Both the position numbers and the translations under genes were made by a program. A DNA stretch of 64,000 nt, taken from the NCBI GenBank assembly GCA_022497155.1, contig MU385724.1:62001-126000 (forward strand), in the 5' to 3' direction. The notes beneath the pieces are model-generated. The model saw nothing but the letters and a program-made list of their open reading frames with translations, was not told the DNA's origin and searched no databases. The stretch's first letter is position 1; each line of letters opens with the position of its first letter. Shown here in pieces: positions 1 to 12,585 of the stretch. The DNA is from Whalleya microplaca (taxonomy: Eukaryota > Ascomycota > Sordariomycetes > Xylariales > Xylariaceae).

Positions 1-402
1 CAAGAAGCGAGATCGATTCGCAGAGGATGTCTTTGCAGATAATTGATCCCTTTGAAGCTAGTAAATGACTCTCGACGAATCCCTATCCTTGTTACCATAG
101 TCTCCCGAAAGATTTCGAGTGATGCACTCAGGTTACTAATATTAGGAATGTAAGCCATCATATGCTGAGTTTACAGTTTATTCTTCATGTATTGACGCTA
201 ATATGTTATTTAGCTAGTTACATCTTGATCGTGAGTCCCTAAGATACTTCCTACAGATATTTCATGTGGGGTCTCTTTCTAGTGTTCAATTTTCTTTAGT
301 CTTTAGGCTTCAAGCCACGCATGCATACTTTTCCCCAGAATGTCATTATTTTATCAAGCTCTATTATGATCGATTTAATGTAGTTAAACTCCATGTTGTG
401 CT
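1..402. other. AT-rich intergenic DNA
   Basis: No coding exon is supported here. The stretch is AT-rich and probably holds the 3' untranslated region and terminator of the dehydrogenase gene that ends at 403. Confidence 0.6.
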
Positions 403-1518
403 CTAGAAATTTGCTTGCTTAGGCGCCCAGTCCAAGCCTTTCTGTTCATTTACCAATGTGAGCATTTCTCCACGATCGACGGCTGCTTCTAAATTCTTCA
501 AGACGAGCAACTCCATGTCTCGCTGTGTCTCTATCGTACTTGTTCCAAGGTGAGGCAACAAGAAAGCCTTTTCGTTTTTCACAAGGCCCGGGTGGATCTC
601 CGGCTCGTTCTCGTAAACATCCAGGCCCACGGCCGAAACATGCCCCGATTCCAGGGCAGAAACTAGATCCGCCTCGTTGATGAGCGCGCCGCGGGCAGTA
701 TTGACTATCACCACGCCCGGTTTCGTCTTCGCCAGCTCGGCGGCAGAGATGATATGTCTCGTTTGCGCGTTCAACGCCAAGTTCAGTGAGAAGACGTCCG
801 ATTGAGCAAGCAGCTCGTCGAAGGAGACGTATTTCGCTCCACCTTCCAGAGAGGGGTCTAGCCGTCGGCGATTGTGATAGATAATCTCCATGCCGAAACT
901 TCGCGCCCGGTGCGCCATGGCCCGACCTATGCCGCCCATGCCTAGGATTCCGAGCACTTTGCCACGAGGGTCATGCCCGATTTTTGAATTGCCCTTCCAT
1001 CTCCCTTCTCGCAATGCTACTAGTGGAACGTGCGCTTGTCGCAGAGCGCCTAGCATGAGAAAGATGCCTATGTCGGCCGTGGCGTCGTCTACGGCCACCG
1101 GCGTCGAAGACACGGCAATCTTTCGCGCGCTGCATGCGTCGACGTCGACGTTGTCGTATCCCGCTCCATTGTGGGCGATGAATTTCCATGAGTCGGGCAA
1201 CGCCGCGATCAGCTCTTGATTGAAGGGGCCGGTGACCGAGACGGACATGTTAGAACGGTAGCATCCCCGTACCGAGTTGTATTTGCCGCTTTTGCAGTTC
1301 TCGAGAAACTCCGCCCGTGTTCCTTTGCGGAACTCTAGTAGTTTGTATTTGCTGCTTAAAGCCTCCCATTCCTTGTTGCTATGGGTTAAGCCTCCTATGA
1401 GGAGGACCGCGGGAGAGGAAGACATAGGGGCGTCTGATTTATAAGTTCGGCGCGGGGTAGACAGCTGCCGGAAGTGTGTGAAAATGCGTCGCGGTGATGC
1501 TGTTCTCAATGTATACAT
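403..1518 (-). CDS. D-isomer-specific 2-hydroxyacid dehydrogenase
   Basis: Single-exon NAD(P)-dependent 2-hydroxyacid dehydrogenase of the glyoxylate/hydroxypyruvate reductase type, which interconverts 2-oxo acids and D-2-hydroxy acids. The 371-residue frame has the Rossmann motif GMGGIG at residues 193-198 and the family catalytic set Arg276 (in NTARGALI), Glu305 and His323 (in LPHLGTST). The C-terminal part completes the substrate domain, so length is normal for the family. There are two candidate starts: 1518, giving an Arg/Ser-rich N-terminus that could be a mitochondrial presequence, and 1425 (MSSSPAVLL), which fits the family core better. Substrate cannot be told from sequence. No frameshift or missing residue is seen. 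Confidence 0.92.
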   Translation of the reverse strand: MYTLRTASPRRIFTHFRQLSTPRRTYKSDAPMSSSPAVLLIGGLTHSNKEWEALSSKYKLLEFRKGTRAEFLENCKSGKYNSVRGCYRSNMSVSVTGPFNQELIAALPDSWKFIAHNGAGYDNVDVDACSARKIAVSSTPVAVDDATADIGIFLMLGALRQAHVPLVALREGRWKGNSKIGHDPRGKVLGILGMGGIGRAMAHRARSFGMEIIYHNRRRLDPSLEGGAKYVSFDELLAQSDVFSLNLALNAQTRHIISAAELAKTKPGVVIVNTARGALINEADLVSALESGHVSAVGLDVYENEPEIHPGLVKNEKAFLLPHLGTSTIETQRDMELLVLKNLEAAVDRGEMLTLVNEQKGLDWAPKQANF

Positions 1519-2665
1519 CGGTGGTTCTCATCAAGCATAATGCGTATGGTGATAATGAGTCTACCAGAGACTACTAGTTGAGATGCCGAAGTTCGGAGAA
1601 CTATCCGAAGCTCGTCATGTTAGCTTTCCCTCGGGTAGATTTACAGGTCGGTGTTTCTCCCTACGGGTAATTTAGCGAATGCCCACATCGGCGCGCGGAG
1701 GTAGATCGGACCAATAAGCCTGCTGACAGTTTTGAATGGCCACCAATGTTAGGGTACTATTGATCATTGATAGTTGATAGATGAGAAGGCGTTGTCTACG
1801 GAGGTCGTTGGAGTGTATCATGCTGTTTCTGGGATTACTATCAACAAATAAGGTTTTGTAATACCTTCTATTGTCATAAAGTTAGAGTTCAACCTATGAA
1901 ACTAGACATCGTGCAACTGCTCGCAATGTTCTTCATCGGTGCCTGGGTTACATTGATATCGTAGTTTAGAAGATTTCGACTATGAATCTCGTCGGCATAC
2001 ATAAGTCTCACAACCATGGCTCAAGTGTTGGTGGAGCTCATGTTGGACTTGGCTGTCAATCTAAATCGAAGCTTGGAAGATATCTGTCGTCTAAAAGTAG
2101 CTTTTTCTCGAAAGGGGACAGCACTGTGTTGAAGCATACACAATGGTAAAAGGAAGCTACCGGATTGTCTATTTGCACTCTGACCTACCTTATAGTACCT
2201 TGAAATACCTACCCCGTGACATTATTTTCTAAGAAACACAAATATTGTTTCCGTTCAACCGCAATACTTGTTGTTTGAGACTATCATCATGGCCGAATTT
2301 GCTGGTTGCAACCTTCACTTATGGTTGAAGGTAGCCCACCAATGCACCGAACAGTTAAGGATAGATGTCTCCAGAAACGGTTGCAGCATGGAGCAGTTTG
2401 AGACCAGAGAGGTCTGGGATTAGCGTTGAATTAATTGGAGTGAAATATCCAACAGAGTGGTAATAGAGAACCCGGAAACTTCTCTCGAGTTGTCGCTGTG
2501 ATGGACAGAGATAAGAACGTTGGACACACAAGGTTGAGGATCAAGTCCTTTTACATCGAATTGGAATTAGACATATTTGAGCGACCTGTGGGACCTATAT
2601 GAATATAGGGGTTATCCCTCTTCGGAACCAAACCTGTACTACCTTTCTAGAACTTCCCTATATAA
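1519..2665. other. intergenic, no gene seen
   Basis: AT-rich DNA between two leftward genes. It should contain the promoter of the dehydrogenase and the 3' end of the NACHT-ankyrin gene. No convincing exon, RNA gene or repeat was found. Confidence 0.5.
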
Positions 2666-5600
2666 CTAATTAGGTATATCAGCCCCTTCTTTGAGCAATA
2701 GCTGCGCAAAATCGATGACCCTCTTTTCGACTGCTAGCAGTAACGGCGTCCGACCATATCTATCCATAGCGTTGACGTTAGCGCCATTGTCAAGCAGAAG
2801 GCGTATAATACCCTCGCTCTCGCACTTGACTGTCCCGTCTATAGTTGCATTATTCTCATGTAACTGCTGCATATCATCCTGAATCCCTTCGTCAACTGCC
2901 AACAATAATGCTGTCCGCCCTGATACATCCCTAGCCTCAATATCTGCGCCCTTGTCGAGCAACAACTTTACAAGAGGCTCACATCTACTCACTACTGCCC
3001 AAAACAATGGCGTCCAGTGGTCTATATCTTTGGTCTCGATATCAGCGCCTGCATTGAGTAGCAGCCGCGCAACAGCTTCGTGTCCATTCCTTGATGCTAC
3101 TAACAGCGGGCTCCAGCTTTTCTGTTGATTATTCAGGTTAGCGCCTTCATTTAGCAATAGTTGCACTACCACTTTATATCCGAGTCCTGAAGCTAATGTC
3201 AGTGAAGTCTGGCCACCAATGGTTTTGGCTTCGATATTGCTGCCTTTATTTAACAACAGATTTACAATAGCTTCGTGCCCGTTTCGAGATGCTACTATCA
3301 GCGGAGTTCGGCCACCAATGTCTTTAGCTTCGTTATCAGCGCCTTTATCTAGCAGAAGCGATACAAACGTTGTGTGACCGCTCTCCGCAGCTAATATCAG
3401 CGGAGTCTGGCTGTCCTCGTCTTTTACCTCGATATTAGCACCTTTTTCCAAAAGCAATTGTATGACGGTCTCCTGTCCAGTTCTTACTGCAAACAGAAGT
3501 GGCGTCAAACCGGAATGGGGCTGCTGAACCTCTATATTTGCGCCTTTGTCGATGAGCATCTTCACGAGACCCTCGTGCCCATTCTGCAAGGCCCAGATGA
3601 GTGGAGTCCCGCCCCAGCCATCCTGGGCATCTATATAATACTCGTTCATTATGGCGTTCACTACTTCCACAAGGCCGAAGTATGCCGCTAAGTGTAACCC
3701 TGTTATCATCCCTGGTATCCGTTGACTATAGCCTAGATCGTGGACGTATCGCTTCTCCGCTAGTAATACTTGACTCGATGCCCTGATTTGAGCGAGGTTT
3801 TCGAATAAAGGCAGGACATCCCGAACGGTCGAGGCAACACTTGCATGGTGTCCCCAAAACTTTGCAGCATAAGAATAAAAAGGGTGTAACCTGAGCCGTT
3901 GTTCAAATTCCTTATCCGTATGAGCATATCCAGTTGCAAATGACTGAAATGAAAGGTAAGTAATGCAGACTCTTGTAATGGTAGCCTGAGCGTCTGGAAA
4001 CCAACGTCTGTGTGTCTTTTCGAAGTATTCCTGTGTTGTGTGATGAACCAGGCGGATGACACCAGTTTCTTGGTCGATCGTGACTAATCCAGCGCATACG
4101 GAAACCATGTCATCAGCGTCTGGAAGATTTTCTTCGTCAAGTTGGGCTTCGCCAATTTCTACTGCAAGTGCATACCGGAGTTCCTCGATGGACAGCGGTC
4201 TTTTTGCACATGCGATCCATAACAAGATATTCTCAGCCAACTCTTGAGAATCTCTATCTTGCCCCTGAATTCGCTCCATGGCTTGTTCGTATACATAGCT
4301 GTATCCAACAGGTCCCATTGGAAGGGATCTCAAAGCTTCCTTAAACTTTCTGACGGTTTTTTTGGTCATTATCAAGTCAAAATGGAGCTGCGCGAGGAGA
4401 AACCTAGACAACCATTAGAAAGTTTATCTAACAGGACACCTGAATGCACGTACATTCCGTCAACCACCCCCATTATTGTTTCTTGAATTTCCCTGTGGCG
4501 TTCGCTCAAGAGCTTTGAACCTGATAGTGATATCCGGCCTTCTAGATATTTGTGTATGTCGCTGTCATGTGCACGAATCTCCAATGTCATCCTTGCTTGG
4601 AATCTCTGCATGATGTCTGGAATAGCTCTAGATGTAGCAAGAAAACTTAATCCGAATTTCTCTTGAATTTGGAAGATTTCTGAGAGAAACCTCATTCGAC
4701 ACCCATCAGATTGTCGGCATTCGTCAAGTCCATCGACGATTATGAAAGCCCTGGAGTACTGAACAACGATGGATTTAAAGCCCTCCAGAATCTCATCCAA
4801 GGATGGAGGAGTTCTTTTTTCTTTGCGTAGCAAATATGTGTCTCTTATAGTAATTGGCAGAATATCTAGTCCCTGTGCCAATTGTTTCAGCAGACCTGCT
4901 AGCAAAGTATCGACATTCTGCTCGTTCTGTTGCCCAAAGTTAAAGAAAGTGTAGGCAACCCCGACGGAGGGAATATTCCGAAACCGGGTGGTGATATCGT
5001 CGATGATAATCGATGCCAGTATCGTCTTGCCGGCACCAGGAATACCGGGACAGAATAATACATTATCCTTTCTGCTCCTCAGCCACTTTTTGTACTTATT
5101 CGAGTTAAGGAACCAACGACCAGTTCCTGGTTGTCGGCGGCTAATGAAATCATTTTGCTGAGAAGCGTAGTCAACTGGTGAGATCCAGTTGAGGATAGAT
5201 CGTCGATCCTCGTCAGCTTCGCGAATATCCTGACGGCTACGCAGACTATGAATGTCGTCCTGGATGCTTCCTTGTGACAACTGCAGATGCGCTATACTGC
5301 TTTTGAGCATCTCGTAACTGGTCGCAGATTGTTTGACGGTATCGACTATCTCTGCGAGATGCTTCCCATTTTCTCTGGAACTGCTTTGAATCTGTTGGAT
5401 CAGCTTCCGATTTTCATTTGTTAAGGTCAGATCAAGGATCTGTTTTTCGTTCTCGATGGCATTGATTATCCCCTCTAATTCTTTTTCTTCGAAGGGCCAT
5501 TTTAGACACGCAAGAGCCTTCCCAACGCCGTCTTTCGGCCGGAGCCTTACTTTTACGGCGCTTAGTGCAATCCCAAGCCGACCCAAAGGCGCACCTGGTT

Positions 5601-5817
5601 TCTCGAGAGCTTCAATGACTTTTGACCACGTTTCTCCCTCTTGTGAATTATCGGCCTCATCTCGTATTCGTTGAAGTATATCATCGCATCCTTGTATTAC
5701 ATCCCGAAGTCGTTTTCGGGCTCCCGTCGAGCCGGTAGCATTGCTGATGTACTGGACAATTTTGGAAGATAGCTGAATGATGGAAAGTATGCTCGCGGTG
5801 ACGCTTAGAGGATCCAT
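2666..5817 (-). CDS. NACHT-domain ankyrin-repeat protein (fungal NLR-like)
   Basis: Two exons, 5817-4454 and 4403-2666, joined across a 50-nt intron (donor GTACGT, acceptor TCTAG), give 1033 residues. The N-terminus (MDPLSVTASILSIIQL) is the helical domain common in fungal STAND proteins. A NACHT NTPase follows, with P-loop GIPGAGKT at residues 258-265 and Walker B FIIVDGLDEC at about 358-367, then a winged-helix-like segment and about ten ankyrin repeats from residue ~690 to the end. Such proteins are signal-transducing ATPases implicated in heterokaryon incompatibility and non-self recognition. The splice restores the family phrase GMFLLAQLHFD exactly. The repeats are similar to one another (DKGADIEA/LLLDKGA themes), which fits rapid repeat evolution. 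The ligand and the effector output are unknown. Confidence 0.92.
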
Positions 5818-6509
5818 TTAGAAGCTGCTCAAAAGCTTCGGCCAAGTAAAACCTAGCCATCCAGGATATACGAAACAAATTGTTTGAGGACTCGCTGTTT
5901 GACAGACAACGCCTGCAAGAAACAATCATTGCGGTATTCTACTTTAAAGAAATTGAATATCGAAGATGCTTCGTTATTCAACCTCGCAGGCTGAATAGTG
6001 GCGGGGTGCTTGCATATAGTGACATAGCCACAGGCATCACGATGTTGCCTCTTCATGTTAATCTATTGGCTAGGACAACTTATCAACGCCTGAAGCCGAA
6101 TAGGTAATACAATATGTACGACATTCTATATTTCTAGTACCTCTATATGGTGTGATTGCTATTGGTGAAATAGACACATTATGAGTATAGTAATAGTTAT
6201 TATTAGGGAAGTATCACTACTAGTCTACCTAGGGTGTTGCATTCGCTTATATAGCTATAGCGGTGGGGTATATACTGTTTAATAGTTACCTGAATTACTA
6301 GCCACCCCATAACCCAACAGCCATGTTCTTCGTATCATCACATGAATCAATCTGAACGTCTCGGTGATACATGAATACATACCTATTCTATCAATGAGCG
6401 ATTTGAGCTCTGCCCAGTACGACCCAAAGGGTTCTATAACCTAGCCCCTTTCCGTGCGTTGTTCAGCTATTCTCCAAAATCCTGTTCGAGATGTGATTAT
6501 GAGATCGAC
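5818..6509. other. intergenic, no gene seen
   Basis: AT-rich spacer holding the promoter of the NACHT-ankyrin gene and the 3' region of the MIP gene. No supported exon. Confidence 0.5.
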
Positions 6510-7746
6510 CTACACTACAGCTTCTTCCTCATCATGCTTCACAGACACGGGCCTATTCAGGGGCGAATCCCTGCCAGCATAGATAGAAGCATCATACAAG
6601 AAGGCGCCGCATAAGCCGCCCACCATAGACGCAGCCCAGGGTGCCCAGAGGAAGTAGCACGAGTCATGAGTCCAGACCTCTTTGCCGTACCCCACGATCG
6701 CCAGAGCGATCCGCGGCCCCGTGTCTCTCGCCCCATTTATGGCATAGCCGGTATTGACACCGAGAGCAGACCCAATACCAAGAATGACGAGGAACAGGGC
6801 AAACGGCTGCGTCCGCGGGGGCGGCGACATGTTGCCCTTATCAGCCAGTGCGAAGATGAGCGCGATCAGAACAGCCGAGGCCAGGAACTCAGAGTAGAAG
6901 GCGGACAGGTACGTCAGCTGGCCCGCGGGAAAGGTGAAGAACAGCCCGGCCGTCGAGTGCGGGCCGATCACGGTGCGCACGTCGTCGCCGCCCTCGAACA
7001 GCGAGATGCTGTGCGTGTAATTCGCGTACACTACGAGCGCCGCAAACGCCGCCCCGAGAACCTGCGCGAAGATGAACCCGGGCACCTTGCGCAGCGGAAA
7101 GCCGCGGAACACCGCCAGCACGAGCGTCACGGTCGGGTTGCAGTGGCCACCTGAGACGCCGCCGGAGATCCACACGGCTGCTGCGACGCCGACGCCCCAC
7201 GATAGCCGCCCCAGGACGTGGTTCCCGTACGCGGCAATGGTGTGGTCAGAGTACTCGGTGCGTCCGCGGTAGTGGAGTCCTACTTGGCACTCCACGCCGG
7301 CCCCGAAGAGAATGATCATGAACGTGCCCCAGAACTCGCTAATACCCGGCATTAGTATAGTACCTTCGCATTGAATCATGCAACGCTTCCAAACCACAAG
7401 TGCGAGAGACTCACGCGATCTCCTGCTTCCAGATATGTCTGAAGCTCGCCCATATGTTGGGCTGCGCGTTGTTGCGAGTCGCCCACCGCGTGTGATGCAG
7501 CTCCGTCTCCTGATCAGGCGCAATGGCGCTGGCCGGAAGCTGGGGCGCGACCGTGTCGGGATCAGGATGCACCTCGTGAAGCGACTGGCTTCTCAGCCGC
7601 CTGGGGATGATGTCACTTCGCCATGAGGTGCCCGATGCCGTGCGGTGTGATTTCCGGGCGTGGGGGGCCTGAGTCTGAAGAAGGGGGCTGGTCTCGCTGG
7701 TGTCAGGAGGCATCGTGTGGGCTCTTTCAAGGTGTGCAATGGTCAC
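6510..7746 (-). CDS. major intrinsic protein (aquaporin/aquaglyceroporin family) with atypical NPA motifs
   Basis: Exons 7746-7415 and 7338-6510, separated by a 76-nt intron (donor GTGAGT, branch TACTAAT, acceptor TTAG), give 386 residues. After an approximately 110-residue hydrophilic N-terminal extension come six hydrophobic segments of a MIP channel starting at AEFWGTFMIILFGAGVE. The first pore motif reads GGHCNPTVT (NPT instead of NPA) and the second reads AINGARDTGPR (NGA instead of NPA). The Asp after Arg in GARDTGPR is typical of glycerol-facilitating members. The protein is expected in the plasma membrane or a vacuolar membrane and to pass water, glycerol or other small solutes; the changed motifs make the selectivity uncertain. 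A second possible start is Met12 at 7713. Confidence 0.9.
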
Positions 7747-8629
7747 CGCCCGCTTTGCTCAGGGACGAATTTCTGAGCGTTGCTGAACGATGAGTTGAGC
7801 TGAGAAGTCCGAGAGCGCGGTTCAATCTTGATTTATCTCCCTTGACTTATCTGATCGGCTCTGGGGCCGTGGGGCGTCGGTCCACTGTTTATGGGTCGTG
7901 GCGCGAGCTAATCTTGATCGCGCCGCCTCAATATTCGTAGCCTATTTTTCAGTCCATATTTCTTTTTGGCGGCTTCGTCGGGTGACGTGGTAGTTCAGCA
8001 TCTTGTTATGTCAAGGTTGTCTGAGGTAGTAGCACTGGAGGCGGCTGCGGGCTGTCATTGGTTGGTGAAACATAAACCAACCACACTCGTTGTGGGACTG
8101 GATCATCGTGAGAAAACAAGCTCACGGAGTAGGTTAGTGGTACGCAACGACGTGCAAGTAATACGTGATTGAATTTGAGAGGCCATTGGTTCCAATGTCC
8201 TTTAATTATGGCCTTATAAATTTTGTGTGAAGTGAAACCTCAATTATATTGAACATTAGCGCTGGCTAACTCTGCTTGCATGGGTTGGATTCGAAAGATA
8301 TATATATATCCCGTTGGACGTTATGAGCAAGCTTACCTTTGAATGAGATCGCTACTGTACGCATCCTGCCAACTCAGCTCGTCCGAATGTGACAATATTG
8401 AACTCTATGGCGCAACCCGTTCACTTCGATTGAAAACAAAAGCATATAGAGAACCTAATAGATGGTTCCATGAGGGTCAATTCTTTTACGACTACGTGAA
8501 ATACGGAAACCATATTTTCCCTCCCCATTCGCTAGGTTATATTTGGTATTGTCATGACTCTATCGTCATCACCGACGCTACTTGTTTAGCTAAGCAACTT
8601 GCTCATCCATACTCCTGCTGGTGAGACCC
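7747..8629. other. intergenic, promoter of MIP gene
   Basis: No coding exon is supported. Small frames here have no family character. The segment nearest 7747 should hold the MIP gene promoter, and the segment near 8629 the 3' end of the MYND gene. Confidence 0.5.
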
Positions 8630-9406
8630 TTAGACTTCCACCCCTCGATCCATCGAGTTGAGAGCGAGTTGGTAAATGTTGATTACCTGCGACCATCGAC
8701 CGCCGAAGTTCTTTTCCAAGATTTCATGCATATCGTCGTTGCTCACGTCCTCTAAACCTCGAGAGCCCTTATGACGCCGAATCATCTCCTGCATATTCCT
8801 GATTCCTTTGACAGTCTGAATCTCTGGCACGGAAGGCTCTCGGGGGGTCCAGGGAGGACAGTTCATGTCCGTGAACCTGGACATTTCGTACATTGAGGAA
8901 CCCGGAGGAGGACGCAAGAGGATCTCGAGGCGACTGGATCTATGGCAATCGTCGACCCAGCTTTGCTTGGCCGGACCAAAGAAGAGCGTGATATTCTCGG
9001 GGGTATCCTTCCCAGTGATAACGAGACGTCGCATGGGTATGCTGACGACATATGTTAGCACAAATCCATATACCCTAGGAGAGAGGACATATTACTTCAG
9101 GGGACCGAATCCGTCATCTGGGCGTGGTAGAGTGAGGCCGATATCCTTAGCCACAGCCTGGGCTTGGGTGTCGAATACAGCAATTTTGTGGTAGTATGAT
9201 ATTGCGTCAAGAGACGCGGAACTAGCTCCATTGCTTGATACGTGCTTACAGAAGAGTTTGTGGTTAGCCCAGCTTCGTCTTTGGCAATTCTTGGAACAGT
9301 AATGGGCCTTCTTGCACCCAGTACAGGCTAAGAGGCTATCGGAGGAGCCCGTTTTGCACGCCGGGTTGTCGCACTGAGCTACTGCTTCAATCTTGGACTG
9401 GTTCAT
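8630..9406 (-). CDS. MYND-type zinc finger protein
   Basis: Exons 9406-9096 and 9041-8630, joined over a 54-nt intron (donor GTAATA, branch CTAAC, acceptor TCAG), give 240 residues. Residues about 12-53 form a MYND finger: CDNPAC, then LLACTGC, HYCSKNC and an H..C pair (HKLFC) supply eight zinc ligands. The rest of the protein is a fungal-type C-terminal region without a catalytic motif I recognise; no SET domain is present. MYND fingers mediate protein-protein contacts, so a regulatory or adaptor role is likely. The splice gives a continuous reading through GPLNIPMRRLVI. The gene is a single unit between the MIP and SDR genes, all on the minus strand but with separate promoters. Confidence 0.85.
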
Positions 9407-10163
9407 TATGACCGAGATTCACCGCCTGGACAAGTGATGCTACTGAGTGTGAAAAGGACAAGATTGCGGGAGTGTTGAAACCCGTGTTAAGCATTACATG
9501 AAAGTTGTATGTTGCTGGGGAAGGCCTCCCAACGTTACTGCCTTGCCTTGTCATTCTACATTCGCAGGGATTCTCTATGCATGTACTGTAGCCTTAGGTA
9601 AGGTACCTATGCAGGTATGCACATATGTATGTACATACCTCTGTATCGGATCTTTGGCTGCCCTGGCTGCCTGTTGTTCGGAGGTTGATGGCGTGGTCTA
9701 TGCGTTGTCAGGTTGTTTATCAGGTGTCGCTAGGTGGCAGGCGCCTTGTGCGCGTTGAAAGGGTCTCCATATACAGCTGCTATTGAAGATTCCTTCCGTT
9801 CCTTATTTGTATAATCTTTCATACTTGCTAGATGGAGACAGCCAATTAGAGGTTTCTAGTGTTAACTGTATATAAAAGCACTGGTTTACAGTGCAATGCA
9901 GACCTACATGCCGAGGCCGTGACGGTCGTTGCCTTGTAATTTCTGTTGGTGCTACTCTACCATTGCCATATCTATTTGGTTAGGTCATTGAATTGATGTT
10001 GTTAGAATATAGGAGGTTGTGTGACCTATATGCTGTACGATAGTAGTATATCCCCCAAGGGCTCTAGGTACACTTAGCTTAGACTTAGACTTTACAACAA
10101 TCAATGGATACTCATCCTATATCTTTGATACGCTCATGTTAAGACGTCATTAGCTCAGCTATG
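9407..10163. other. intergenic, no gene seen
   Basis: Promoter of the MYND gene and 3' region of the SDR gene. The frame at 9498-9758 has no family features and was not accepted. Confidence 0.5.
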
Positions 10164-11176
10164 TTACTCAACTTTGGCGATATCTGTACTCTTAGCTATC
10201 TCCTCCCAGTCATCACAGATCTTCAGCGTATCCTCACACTTAGCTCTAACCCTGGACCATCCGTCGCTTCCAAGCGGCACTCGTAGTGGTATTTGTTTCC
10301 CAACAGCTACCCCAGTGCCCTTGACCAGGTCAATCATAATAGTAACTGCCTTTCCAGCATCACCGGGCTCGTTGCCCACTATACCAAATTCGACCTTACG
10401 AACAGCCGCGTTGAATTCGGCATATTCTGGAACACGCGGGGGTACGTGGTTGATATTACTAAATGCTCGTGTGCGGAAATATCCAGGCTCTACTATCAGC
10501 ACCTTCACGCCCGGCGCGAACATGGCGAGTTCTTTAGAGAGGCATTCGACGGCACCTGGTGTAAAGACATAAGTCATTCACTCGTGCCAATATCTGGCTG
10601 TATGAAAACAGTGCCGACAACATACCTTCGAGGGCAAACTTGCTCGCACAGTAGCCAGCCGCGCCAGGATCAGCATGCCAGCCAGCCTGTGAACTCATAT
10701 AGAAAAGTGTGCCTTTGCCTTTGGTACGGAGTTTAGGAAGAAGAGCTCTGGTGATATTAAGGGGGCCATGGAAATTAGTCTTGAAGGCGTCTTCCATTTC
10801 TTGCTGACTGGAATGGTGCAAGTCAATCAACGGACTTGAAGTCTAAGATAAAAACGTCAATATGGAGAAATGACGATACTTACGTTAACTCCTCGACTGC
10901 GCCGCTCAGTATATAGCCAGCATTGTTAACAATCACATCAATGCCGCCTGGATACAGGCTCCATGCTTCGGCAATTTTGGCCTCGATCTCATGTGGCGGT
11001 GCGGAAACATCCAGATCAGAGATACTGGCGCCAGTATCCTTCAGATGTGCGAGCTTCGTTTGTGCATTACGTCCTGTGGCAATTACATTGTCTCCCAAGG
11101 CGCGAAGCTGCCGGACAAACAACTCGCCGAAGCCGCTGGAGCAACCAGTTATTAACCAAGTCTGAGACGGGGCCAT
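10164..11176 (-). CDS. short-chain dehydrogenase/reductase
   Basis: Three exons, 11176-10884, 10807-10626 and 10555-10164, with introns of 76 and 70 nt, encode a 288-residue classical SDR. The start MAPSQTWLITGCSSGFGE is chosen because it places the nucleotide-binding motif TGCSSGFG right at the N-terminus; an in-frame ATG at 11293 would add 39 residues without family character. Further motifs are NNAG, the catalytic Ser in YMSSQAG and the YCASK active site (YxxxK). The enzyme is an NAD(P)-dependent oxidoreductase of unknown substrate, most similar in style to fungal retinol-dehydrogenase/ketoreductase-like SDRs. It lies about 1.4 kb from the UbiA-like gene remnant, so it could belong to a secondary-metabolism locus, but it is equally common as a stand-alone gene. 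Confidence 0.9.
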
Positions 11177-12585
11177 TGTTAGGTAAGTTCGCCACTCTAT
11201 GAAGCGTCCTCCCAAACCTAGACTGTCGATAGGTGGAGGTTGATTCGTTGTGGTCTCACAAGAGTCAAGAGTTTCCCCGGATGTCTCAGTCAAAGGACTT
11301 CAATGACTGGCGTCAACACACGTAAGATGGACACCGCTAGAGAAGCGGGACCTTGGTCCCCTCATGTGATACGCTAGGTTAATGGGGTTGGCAGCAGGCT
11401 GTGGAAAATGTTATGCAGGAAATTGACACAGCTGTTAGATCGTGGAGTAATGATGTACCTAAAGTAATTTGAACTCCAATGGCTGTGTCTCTCAACTTCT
11501 CCTGATACTATATAGAGCGAGCTAGTAGAAAGAAGGGAAAAGTTACCTAGTGAGGCAATCAGAAAAAGCTGACTAAGCCCTTAACCACACCTCCTGGAGC
11601 TGGACCAGCATGCCCATCAAATCAAGTAAAAGGGTTGGCTTGGCTTGACCATTTTTACGACTTAACCTAAATCTGCAATTTTACCCTTAGATATCTGTAA
11701 GCAATGCTTGGGTGCAGTAAATTTTATTAAGGGGTGTGTACTGACGTAATAATACGTGTTGGGTCTTCAATGGGGGTAGTAGCCAATGATGTTAAGTGGC
11801 TAATAGCTAGCTATCGAGAAATATTAGGAGGTTTCCATACTAAGTTTCCTAAGTCTAAGTATTTTCAAATATCTGATAGTATGTTAAGGATTTTATAAAA
11901 CGGACTGGAATCGGTTTGAGGGTTTTTGCTTTCCCTAATTATCTAATTTCTTTTTACAAAAACTTATATTTGAGCTACATGAAGTCAAGTTGAATACAAA
12001 ACCTTTGATTTGGTAGGTATGCCGTCCAACCTGCTTTTATGCACGTGTATTTTGCCTCTCTTTTTACATTTCAGGATTGTATGTACGTATTATTGGATGA
12101 ATTATGCAGCCTATCGGCAGTTAATCATTGTCAGCCGTGACTCGAAAACCCAATTGGAGTATAGAGCGGGCATCACAGGAGGTAGATAAAGTATTACCTA
12201 AGGAAAATGTCCGATGATGCTATTGGCAAGTCGATTCGACAGTGGATGCCAGGCGCAGCGATTCGTGTAACACGGTGTCTTAGTTTGAGACATTGAAGCG
12301 TTCTGTGGGTGTTGAGTCGCCGAAGAGGATTACATCTTGTACGCTAGTTTGCCTTAGTATGTATACTTCTAAGACATATCCGTGTGTCCTGATTCTCTTG
12401 AGGGGGATCGACCACGGGGTCTCGTATTTTCCAACTCCGTTCAATAATTAGTTAAGTGATATGCTGGAAAGGACTTGTTACGGTATACTGAAGTCACGTT
12501 CAAAATCGCTATAAAAAGTAGATTTGGAGTTACGAGTATGTTTAGCCTTGAAACTTCGAGCGTGTATCAATCTTAGGTGTTGTGG
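11177..12585. other. AT-rich intergenic DNA
   Basis: About 1.4 kb of AT-rich DNA with no supported exon, RNA or repeat. It separates the SDR from the UbiA-like remnant. Confidence 0.5.

Noticed and set aside
6666..7154. 162-codon plus-strand frame inside the MIP gene
   Set aside because: It is a shadow frame of the channel exon, with low-complexity composition and no domain.
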